Of a DNA stretch of 64,000 nucleotides, positions 50,529 through 57,468 are shown piece after piece (the stretch's first letter is position 1; every line of letters begins with the position of its first letter). This stretch comes from SVTX01 sp045542075. Its GTDB lineage: Bacteria > Bacillota > Clostridia > Oscillospirales > CAG-272. The stretch is taken from assembly GCA_045542075.1 (NCBI GenBank), contig JAZQKI010000047.1:1-64000 (forward strand). The letters run 5' to 3'. A program made the translations under genes and the position numbers. The notes under the pieces were generated by a model. It did no database searches. It worked only from the letters and a program-made list of their open reading frames with translations, and was not told where the DNA came from.

Positions 50529-51470
50529 TCAATCTATGGGTGTTATTATCGCAGTTTGAATTTTTGGGAGCTTTGAGGAGTCATAATAGTAAAAATAGTA
50601 GTCCTCGTCATTTCCCTTGGTATCTCCGCGATGCTTATTGTATTCCTCAAGCTGCGCGTCGGTCATAAGACAGCCCATGTGATACTTATCAGGGCTTAGT
50701 CTCGTGCAGTCAAAATGATACCATCTTGGGCTACTCGCGTCTCCAATGTTGACAACACTCCAGAAATGCGTGCCCGAGGTTTTGCCCGCCTTTCTCTGCA
50801 CTGTCTCGTTATCAATTCCGTAGTATTCAAGGAATGCCTTTGCCACGGAATAGTAGGTAAAGCAATCTCCCTTTCCGTCGCGGAGTCCGTAATAAGCCGC
50901 CTGCATCCAGCTTGATTTGTCGGAATAATCATAATACTCGATCTCTGCGCGGACATACGAGTATATTTTACGGCACTTCTCCTCGGACGTCATGCCGTCC
51001 TTTATTATCTTTTTTGCTATAGGCGCGATCACCTCTTTGAGCTTGTCCCACGTAACCCTCTCAGCATAAACGCGCACAACGACTACCTGCGTGCTTTTGT
51101 TTCCCTTTTTGTCGGTGGCGGTCACTGTTGCATAGTAGTCACCCTCTATATCGGTGTTTACCTTTGAAGAGTCGGTTTTCACGTCTATTTTGGATGCTCC
51201 CGTTATATTGTCCGTTACATCGAGCTGGGACCTGAAGGATATTCCCTCCCCGACGTATGCAACAATATAGTCGTTATCATCCTTTATTCTTATAGTGGGC
51301 GCAGTCCTGTCACCAACTCCGAAAACACCGAAGATAATAGTGGACAAAAACAGCACAGCCAAAAGCACAGACAGTCCCAAAATGATAAATCTGGTCACCC
51401 GTATGTGCTTTTCTCTGTTGATATTCAAATGTATTTTTATATTATGCTTTTTGCTTATATTCAAGATCAT
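50529..51470 (-). CDS. Membrane-anchored protein with Ig-like and transglutaminase-like domains
   Basis: A 313-aa protein: a cytoplasmic basic N-terminus, one transmembrane helix (about 27-50), a bacterial Ig-like/DUF5011 region (about 57-135, ending VVVVRVYAE), and a transglutaminase-like fold with the full Cys-His-Asp triad: C203 in GKGDCFTYY, H235 in GTHFWSVV, D254 in HFDCTR. It would act outside the cell, as a protease or amide-forming enzyme. It is the first gene of the Dlt-like operon, a partner not found in classical dlt operons. The start follows the promoter at 51505-51533. Confidence 0.85.
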   Translation of the reverse strand: MILNISKKHNIKIHLNINREKHIRVTRFIILGLSVLLAVLFLSTIIFGVFGVGDRTAPTIRIKDDNDYIVAYVGEGISFRSQLDVTDNITGASKIDVKTDSSKVNTDIEGDYYATVTATDKKGNKSTQVVVVRVYAERVTWDKLKEVIAPIAKKIIKDGMTSEEKCRKIYSYVRAEIEYYDYSDKSSWMQAAYYGLRDGKGDCFTYYSVAKAFLEYYGIDNETVQRKAGKTSGTHFWSVVNIGDASSPRWYHFDCTRLSPDKYHMGCLMTDAQLEEYNKHRGDTKGNDEDYYFYYYDSSKLPKIQTAIITPID

Positions 51471-51504
51471 TGGAACAGCATCCTTAAGGTAATATTATAA
51501 AATT

Positions 51505-51533
51505 ATTATACCACTATAATTACCGAAAGTCAA
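51505..51533 (-). promoter_or_regulatory. Promoter of the Dlt-like operon
   Basis: On the minus strand TTGACT (51533-51528), 17 nt, TATAAT (51510-51505), 35 nt before the transglutaminase gene. It diverges from the ylxM-ffh promoter 71 nt away. Confidence 0.78.
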
Positions 51534-51603
51534 CAAATAAGGATATAAATTACACCGCATTTTAACAAAAATAAAAAATTTTTAAGAAAAATAAAAAAAC
51601 CTC

Positions 51604-51632
51604 TTGACATATATAAAAAAGAGTGTTATAAT
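51604..51632 (+). promoter_or_regulatory. Perfect-consensus SigA promoter for ylxM-ffh-rpsP-khpA
   Basis: TTGACA (51604-51609), 17 nt, TATAAT (51627-51632). Confidence 0.9.
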
Positions 51633-51677
51633 CTGTAAAGTAATTTGCTTTACACCACAAAAGAGGTGGATTTTTTT

Positions 51678-52010
51678 ATGTTTGAAAAGGATCTTCGCAT
51701 CTCATTTCTTCTGGACTTCTACGGCGACGTGCTGACTGAAAGAAAAAGAGACGCTCTCGAATTTTATTATAACGATGATATGTCCCTCTCCGAGATAGCC
51801 GAGGAAATGAGTATTTCCCGTCAGGGCGCGAGAGACATAATAAAAAAAGCCGAGGAGGAGCTTTTCTTTTACGAGGAAAAGCTTGGGCTTGCCAAAAAGT
51901 TCCGCGACGCTCAGGGACACGCTTCCCGCGCGCTTGAGCTTTGCGAGCGCGAGGGGGTTCCCGAGAGCATTCGGGACGAGATCAAAAAGCTTCTTGAAAG
52001 CGTGGGTTAA
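51678..52010 (+). CDS. ylxM: YlxM-family DNA-binding/SRP-associated regulator
   Basis: A 110-aa helix-turn-helix protein. The segment LTERKRDALEFYYNDDMSLSEIAEEMSISRQGARDIIKKAEEEL (about residues 14-57) is the sigma-70 region 4-like HTH of UPF0122/YlxM. The family is encoded before ffh and modulates SRP assembly in some Gram-positives. ATG 51678 follows AAGAGGTGG; the frame extends upstream without a better site. ffh starts 38 nt later. Confidence 0.93.
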   Translation: MFEKDLRISFLLDFYGDVLTERKRDALEFYYNDDMSLSEIAEEMSISRQGARDIIKKAEEELFFYEEKLGLAKKFRDAQGHASRALELCEREGVPESIRDEIKKLLESVG

Positions 52011-52048
52011 AAGCAGTTATCACAAAAACTTGAAGGAGGAAAACATAA

Positions 52049-53398
52049 ATGTCAATGTTTGGAAGCTTAAGTGAAAAGCTTGAAAATGCCTTCAAAAAAT
52101 TCAAAAACAAGGGAAAACTCACGGAAGCCGACGTCAAGGCGGGAATGCGAGAGATAAAGCTTGCGCTTCTCGAGGCGGACGTTAACTTCAAGGTGGTTCG
52201 CGATTTTATAAAAACGGTATCCGAAAGAGCTGTCGGAGTTGAGGTGCTTGAATCCCTCAATCCCGGTCAGCAGGTCATCAAGATAGTTTGCGAGGAGCTG
52301 ACGACCCTTATGGGCGGGGCTCACGTAAAGCTTGAGATATCCTCAAAGCCGCCCACGGTGGTAATGATGGTAGGTCTTCAGGGCGCAGGTAAGACCACAC
52401 ACGCGGGAAAGCTTGCGGGGCTTTACAAAAAGCAAGGCAAAAATCCCCTGCTCGTAGCCTGCGATATTTACCGTCCCGCCGCTATAAAGCAGCTTGAGGT
52501 GGTCGGAGAAAAGCTTTCTATTCCCGTTTTCCAGATGGGTGACAAGGTCTCCCCTGTAAAGATCGCGCAGGAAGGTATTAAATTCGCAAATCAAAAGGGG
52601 TACGATATGGTGTTTATCGACACCGCGGGCCGACTCCAGATAGATGAGCTTCTTATGAAGGAGCTGACTGATATCAAGGAGGCTGTTCACCCCACCGAAA
52701 TACTTTTGACGGTTGACGCCATGATCGGTCAGGAATCAGTAAACGTTGCCGAGACCTTCAATGAGCTTCTCGACATCACGGGCGTAATTCTCACAAAGCT
52801 TGACGGTGATACCCGAGGCGGTGCGGCACTCTCTATCCGCTACGTTACGGGCAAACCCATAAAGTACGTTGGTATGGGAGAAAAGCTTGATGCTATCGAG
52901 CCCTTCCACCCCGACAGAATGGCGCGCAGAATTCTTGGAATGGGCGACGTTCTAACGCTTATCGATAAGGCACAGGCACAGTTTGACGAGAAGAAGGCGG
53001 CTGAGCTTGAGCAAAAGCTCCGTCAGTCAATATTCACGCTTGACGACTATCTTGACCAGATGCAGCAGCTCAAGGGCATGGGAAGTCTCGATCAGATAGC
53101 CGCTATGATGCCGGGTATGAAGCCCGGGGCGCTGAAGGATGCCAAGGTTGATGAAAAGATGCTTGCTCATCAGGAGGCTATCATTAAGTCAATGACAAAA
53201 AAAGAGCGTGAGCATCCCGAGATACTCAACGCATCAAGAAAAATCAGAGTCGCTAAAGGAAGCGGCACCACTGTTGAGGAGGTCAACAAGCTCCTCAAGC
53301 AGTATGATCAGATCAAGAAAATGATGAAGCAGTTTTCCGATATGGGCAAGTCCCGTCAAGGCAAAAAGGCTTTGGGTAAGATGAAGCTTACCTTTTAA
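52049..53398 (+). CDS. ffh: Signal recognition particle protein
   Basis: A 449-aa SRP GTPase that targets nascent membrane proteins to FtsY/SecYEG. The N domain (1-90) is followed by the G domain with GLQGAGKTTHAGKLA near residues 108-122, DTAGRLQ and TKLDGDTRGGAALS, then the Met-rich M domain with GSLDQIAAMMPGM and RKIRVAKGSG that binds 4.5S RNA and signal peptides. Length is normal. It is preceded by GGAGG and followed by rpsP. Confidence 0.98.
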   Translation: MSMFGSLSEKLENAFKKFKNKGKLTEADVKAGMREIKLALLEADVNFKVVRDFIKTVSERAVGVEVLESLNPGQQVIKIVCEELTTLMGGAHVKLEISSKPPTVVMMVGLQGAGKTTHAGKLAGLYKKQGKNPLLVACDIYRPAAIKQLEVVGEKLSIPVFQMGDKVSPVKIAQEGIKFANQKGYDMVFIDTAGRLQIDELLMKELTDIKEAVHPTEILLTVDAMIGQESVNVAETFNELLDITGVILTKLDGDTRGGAALSIRYVTGKPIKYVGMGEKLDAIEPFHPDRMARRILGMGDVLTLIDKAQAQFDEKKAAELEQKLRQSIFTLDDYLDQMQQLKGMGSLDQIAAMMPGMKPGALKDAKVDEKMLAHQEAIIKSMTKKEREHPEILNASRKIRVAKGSGTTVEEVNKLLKQYDQIKKMMKQFSDMGKSRQGKKALGKMKLTF

Positions 53399-53489
53399 TT
53401 TATAAAAGATTCATAAAAATTTGCTATTAACGCTATATGCGTAATGGATATAAAAAACATTTTTATTTATAATTTTGGAGGACAAAAAA

Positions 53490-53732
53490 ATGGTAAAGAT
53501 CAGATTGAGAAGAATGGGTATGAAGAAGGCTCCTTTCTACAGGGTAGTTGTTGCTGACAGCCGTTACCCCAGAGACGGCCGTTTCATCGAGGAGATCGGC
53601 TACTACAACCCCGCAACAAATCCTGCTGAGGTTAAGATCGACGCAGAAAAGGCTACAGAGTGGCTCAAGAAGGGTGCTCAGCCCACAGACACTGTTAAGT
53701 CTCTTCTTAAGAAGTCCGGTATCGTTGACTAA
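53490..53732 (+). CDS. rpsP: 30S ribosomal protein S16
   Basis: An 80-aa ribosomal protein starting MVKIRLRRMGMKKAPFYRVV, with DSRYPRDGRFIEEIGYYNP following, a standard S16. ATG 53490 has GGAGG 8 nt upstream; an in-frame TTG at 53475 belongs to that site. The 91-nt gap from ffh and the 83-nt gap to khpA contain no terminator. The order ffh-rpsP-khpA (then usually rimM-trmD) is conserved, but rimM and trmD are missing here, as khpA is followed by a terminator. Confidence 0.98.
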   Translation: MVKIRLRRMGMKKAPFYRVVVADSRYPRDGRFIEEIGYYNPATNPAEVKIDAEKATEWLKKGAQPTDTVKSLLKKSGIVD

Positions 53733-53815
53733 TTTAGGAGTACTGTACACACAACACTGCGGATTTTCTTTGAAATCCCCACAAAAATAACTGCTTAAGC
53801 AGCATGGAGAATTTT

Positions 53816-54052
53816 ATGGTAGACTTGAAAGAAACATTACGCAATATTGCAGCTGCTATAGTTGACAATCCTGACGAAGTTGTAGTTATCTGCAACGAAA
53901 CTGAGACTTCGATTAACCTTACTCTTAGCGTTGCTCCCGACGATATGGGAATGGTCATCGGTAAGGGAGGCCGTATCGCAAAGGCGATCAGAACGGTTAT
54001 TAAGGCAGCGTCTGTAAACTGTGGCAAGAGAGTTAACGTTGATATAAGATAA
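53816..54052 (+). CDS. khpA: KhpA, KH-domain RNA-binding protein
   Basis: A 78-aa single KH-domain protein with the GxxG-type loop in VIGKGGRIAKAIRTVIKAAS (about residues 44-63). It partners with KhpB and binds many RNAs in Gram-positive bacteria. I take ATG 53816, with GGAG 6 nt upstream, instead of the ATG at 53804 inside that site. It is the last gene of its transcript. Confidence 0.95.
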   Translation: MVDLKETLRNIAAAIVDNPDEVVVICNETETSINLTLSVAPDDMGMVIGKGGRIAKAIRTVIKAASVNCGKRVNVDIR

Positions 54053-54070
54053 TTCTATGTCAATATTGCC

Positions 54071-54107
54071 AAAAAATGCGTACGTTTGACACGTACGCAT
54101 TTTTTTA
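54071..54107. terminator. Bidirectional terminator between khpA and the DUF2974 gene
   Basis: Inverted repeat AAAAAATGCGTACG / CGTACGCATTTTTT with a 7-nt loop and T runs on both strands; it overlaps the stop codon of the minus-strand gene. Confidence 0.88.
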
Positions 54108-55205
54108 TTTTGCTGTTGTTTTGACCTTAATATCGAGAAGCTGCGCCGCAAGCATATTCAAAAGAGCCTTTTGCTCCTTGTCAAGCTGACGGACTCCCTT
54201 TGCTGCCATAGATGCCTTTGTGAATTTATCCTCGGTAAAATCAAGCAGAGTCTTAGCTCCCGTCTGCTCTATAATGCTGAAGAACATATCCACGACCTCG
54301 CCTCTTTTATCAATGGGAACGCTCATTATACGGCTCTCAAAGATCTGGTTGTGCTTCTCTCCCATCGTGGAAAGATTTTTGAGAGAGACCACTCCCGCTC
54401 CTCTGACCTGCCATGAGAAGCAATCGTGCTGGTACAGTCCCTTTTGGGAGCTTTTAATTATGGTAGTGGTACCGTGGCTCTCAAACATCTGACCGAACAG
54501 CGATGACGGAGGAATATAATTTCTTATCTTACTCTCAACAAGTGAAAGTCTTTGCTTATCGATAACACCCGATAAAAAGCCCGGACCGTCGTTGTTAAAA
54601 ATATATACTATCCTGTCCTTGATCTCATCATCACAGTATATAGCCGAATATTTTGCCAGATTTCCTCCCTTTGAGTGTCCGCCTACGTATATTTGCTTGT
54701 CGGGATATTTACGCGCTACCTTCTCAAGATATTCGGCGGCACGCTCCTGCGCGGGAATTTTATTAAGATAGGAAAGCTTGCAATCCTCCTTCCAACCCAC
54801 AAGAGTATCATCTGTACCTCTGAAACAGACAAACATCTCTCCGTCTGTCAGATGGTACGTCACCGCGCAGAACTGCATCTCGCTCTTGTAGTCAATTTCA
54901 TTGACAAAATCAGATATTTCAACCGTTGAAAATCTTTTGCTTCTACCCATAAGCTCAAATATTTTCCTGATATTCTGAGCCGGCATAAGCACACCGAGAT
55001 GCAGATTCTTGTCACTCGTGGTTTTGCAAAACTCCCTTGCGGCTACTGCAATACTGAACTTTATACGGGGATTGTAATTGGTAAATATCCTGTCAAAATC
55101 AATATACGTGATCATAGACAAAATAAAATTGTCTACTGCGTTAAATTTGTTGATCGGAAAGGTAAGGTCTCCTCTCCATATCATATAATCTATTAAATTC
55201 GACAT
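54105..55205 (-). CDS. DUF2974 alpha/beta-hydrolase-like protein (Mbeg1-like)
   Basis: A 366-aa protein with a lipase-like fold: CFRGTDDTLVGWKEDCKLSY near residues 128-147 and the nucleophile elbow VGGHSKGGNLAKYSA near 175-189 (Ser in GHSKG). These Firmicutes proteins are widespread and uncharacterised; they resemble lipases and may act on intracellular lipids. It is downstream of glmM (62-nt gap) without an obvious terminator between. No signal peptide is seen. Confidence 0.82.
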   Translation of the reverse strand: MSNLIDYMIWRGDLTFPINKFNAVDNFILSMITYIDFDRIFTNYNPRIKFSIAVAAREFCKTTSDKNLHLGVLMPAQNIRKIFELMGRSKRFSTVEISDFVNEIDYKSEMQFCAVTYHLTDGEMFVCFRGTDDTLVGWKEDCKLSYLNKIPAQERAAEYLEKVARKYPDKQIYVGGHSKGGNLAKYSAIYCDDEIKDRIVYIFNNDGPGFLSGVIDKQRLSLVESKIRNYIPPSSLFGQMFESHGTTTIIKSSQKGLYQHDCFSWQVRGAGVVSLKNLSTMGEKHNQIFESRIMSVPIDKRGEVVDMFFSIIEQTGAKTLLDFTEDKFTKASMAAKGVRQLDKEQKALLNMLAAQLLDIKVKTTAK

Positions 55206-55267
55206 GCTATCTCCCCTTCCTTTGCTGTTTTACTTATGTTTTACTTGATTTTATTAAGCAGATGTTA

Positions 55268-56626
55268 TTAAATGAGATATCCGCAAGCCGTGATCGCCTG
55301 AACTACAATATCTATACATTCTTTGCAGATCTGCTCGTCAGATGCCTCTGCCATTACTCTGACAAGCGGCTCCGTTCCCGACTCTCGGACAAGCATTCTG
55401 CCGTTTCCGCAAAGTCTCTCCTCTGCCTTCTTTATAGCCTCAAGCACAATAGGCGCACCCATTACCGTTTTCTTATCTGTGACTCGGACGTTTTCAAGCA
55501 CCTGCGGATAAATAACAACGGGTTCGCCAAGCTTTGAAAGAGGAAGCTTTTTCTCAAGCATTACCTCCATCATTTTGAGTGACGTCAATATTCCGTCGCC
55601 TGTGGACGCAAACTGTCTGAATATAATATGTCCCGACTGCTCGCCGCCGATGCAGAGATTGTGACTAACCATATAGTCGTTTACGTTCTTATCTCCTACC
55701 GCAGTCTTCGCATAATTTATTCCTCGCTCGTCAAGTGCCTTGAAAAGTCCGCAGTTTGACATAACTGTTGCAACCACAGTATTATTGACAAGCTCTCCGC
55801 GCTCCTTAAGGTAGCTTGCGTAAATATAGAGTATTTTGTCCCCGTCAATAATATTTCCCTTTTCGTCAACACAAAGGCATCTGTCCGCGTCTCCGTCAAA
55901 GGCAAATCCCACATCAAGATTATTGTCAAGCACGTACTTGCGAAGTCCCTCAATATGAGTGCTTCCTGCATCCTTGTTTATATTGATACCGTCAGGCTCG
56001 GCGTTGATAACGTAGACCTTAGCACCAAGAGTCTCAAATACGGATTTTGCAATCATCCACGCGCTTCCGTTTGCGCAGTCAAGACCAACCTTAAGTCCTC
56101 TGAAGGAGTGGTTGCAAAGCGAGATAAGATGTCCTACGTACTTATTTCTTCCCGCAATATAGTCAACGGTGCGTCCAATATTTTCCCTTGTAGCGTAAGG
56201 AACCTCTCCTCTTATTCCGTCAAGATAGTCCTCTATCTGCGAGATGACCTCGTCCTCCATCTTCTCGCCGTTGGAATTGATAAGCTTTATTCCGTTATCG
56301 TAATAAGGATTGTGGCTTGCGGATATCATTATTCCGCAGTCGAATTTGTCGCGCGTGACGGTATATGCGACAGACGGAGTTGTGGTAACGTGCAAAAGGT
56401 ACGCGTCTGCACCCGCCGAGGTAATGCCTGACGAGAGCGCATACTCGAACATATACGACGAGCGTCTGGTATCCTTACCGATAACTATACGCGCGCACTC
56501 TCCTCGCTCTTTTGCCTGCTCTCCGTAATACCAACCGAGAAATTTGCCTATCTTAAAGGCGTGGATTGCAGTCAGATTTACATTTGCCTCTCCTCTGAAT
56601 CCGTCCGTTCCAAAATATCTTCCCAT
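55268..56626 (-). CDS. glmM: Phosphoglucosamine mutase
   Basis: A 452-aa enzyme that converts glucosamine-6-phosphate to glucosamine-1-phosphate for UDP-GlcNAc and peptidoglycan synthesis. N-terminal YFGTDGFRGEAN, the phosphoserine loop MISASHNPYYDNGIK near residues 99-113, the metal site FAFDGDADRC near 240-249 and the late RESGTEPLVRVM near 410-421 are all present. It starts 20 nt after the beta-helix protein gene. A glmS ribozyme is not seen here. Confidence 0.96.
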   Translation of the reverse strand: MGRYFGTDGFRGEANVNLTAIHAFKIGKFLGWYYGEQAKERGECARIVIGKDTRRSSYMFEYALSSGITSAGADAYLLHVTTTPSVAYTVTRDKFDCGIMISASHNPYYDNGIKLINSNGEKMEDEVISQIEDYLDGIRGEVPYATRENIGRTVDYIAGRNKYVGHLISLCNHSFRGLKVGLDCANGSAWMIAKSVFETLGAKVYVINAEPDGININKDAGSTHIEGLRKYVLDNNLDVGFAFDGDADRCLCVDEKGNIIDGDKILYIYASYLKERGELVNNTVVATVMSNCGLFKALDERGINYAKTAVGDKNVNDYMVSHNLCIGGEQSGHIIFRQFASTGDGILTSLKMMEVMLEKKLPLSKLGEPVVIYPQVLENVRVTDKKTVMGAPIVLEAIKKAEERLCGNGRMLVRESGTEPLVRVMAEASDEQICKECIDIVVQAITACGYLI

Positions 56627-56646
56627 GATATTCTCCTACTAAAAGT

Positions 56647-57321
56647 TCAAATTTTTTCTTTGCTTACTGTGATTCCGCCCGTCTTGTATATGGAATCTCC
56701 GGGAACAACTCCTCTTACAGAGCTCAGCGGATAGACTGACGTGCCTCTGCCTATAACCGTTCCAGGATTAAGCACGGAATTGCAGCCTATCTCAACAAAA
56801 TCTCCAAGCGCAGCGCCTACCTTCTTTCGTCCCGTATCGATATCGCCACCTGCCATATCCTTTATATGAACGTGAGTCTTGTCGGATTTTACGTTGCTTG
56901 TTATTGAGCCTGCGCCCATATGCGACTTGTATCCAAGAATACTGTCTCCCACATAGTTATAATGAGGCACCTGAACACCGTCAAAAAGTATGACGTTTTT
57001 CAGCTCGGTCGAGTTGCCGACGACACAGCCCTCTCCAACAAGCGCGGAGCCTCTTATAAACGCCCCGTGACGCACCTCTGTCTTATGCCCGATAATACAC
57101 GGGCCGCCTATGTAAGCAGACGGATATATCTTTGCGCTCTTGGACACCCAGATATTATCCCCTCTATAATCATATTCATCAGGGTCGAGAGTGTTACCTA
57201 AGCGGATTATAAGCTCACTGATACCCGCAAGCGCCTCCCAGGGATATATAAATCCCTCAAGATACTCCCCCGCCATTGTATGCTTAAGATCGTAAAGATC
57301 GCTTATTTTTATATCAAGCAT
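56647..57321 (-). CDS. Left-handed beta-helix (hexapeptide-repeat) protein, GlmU-C-terminal-like
   Basis: A 224-aa protein with hexapeptide repeats over about residues 57-200 (VSKSAKIYPSAYIGGPCIIGHKTEVRHGAFIRGSALVGEGC is one run, cut here to its first residues VSKSAKIYPSAYIG, and NVILFDGV, PHYNYVGDSILGYKSHMGAG follow). It resembles the acetyltransferase half of GlmU but lacks the uridylyltransferase half, whose VILAAG motif is absent. The operon partner glmM makes GlcN-1-P, so an acetyltransferase role is plausible; a UDP-GlcNAc pyrophosphorylase would then be elsewhere. Confidence 0.8.
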   Translation of the reverse strand: MLDIKISDLYDLKHTMAGEYLEGFIYPWEALAGISELIIRLGNTLDPDEYDYRGDNIWVSKSAKIYPSAYIGGPCIIGHKTEVRHGAFIRGSALVGEGCVVGNSTELKNVILFDGVQVPHYNYVGDSILGYKSHMGAGSITSNVKSDKTHVHIKDMAGGDIDTGRKKVGAALGDFVEIGCNSVLNPGTVIGRGTSVYPLSSVRGVVPGDSIYKTGGITVSKEKI

Positions 57322-57362
57322 AGTTTTACCTCTTTAGTATAAATTCCACTTTTCCAACTTAT

Positions 57363-57391
57363 ATTTTACCATATAAGCGACACAAAGTCAA
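57363..57391 (-). promoter_or_regulatory. Promoter for the beta-helix/glmM operon
   Basis: On the minus strand TTGACT (57391-57386), 17 nt, TAAAAT (57368-57363), about 40 nt before the first start codon. Confidence 0.75.
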
Positions 57392-57432
57392 TAAATTTTT
57401 GGTGACTTTATCTATTATATAGATAAAACGGC

Positions 57433-57468
57433 AAAAAAATGCGGAGAATTAACCTCTCCGCATTTTTT
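57433..57468 (-). terminator. Terminator after mutS2
   Basis: Inverted repeat AAAAAATGCGGAGA / TCTCCGCATTTTTT overlapping the mutS2 stop codon, T run on the minus strand. Confidence 0.86.
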
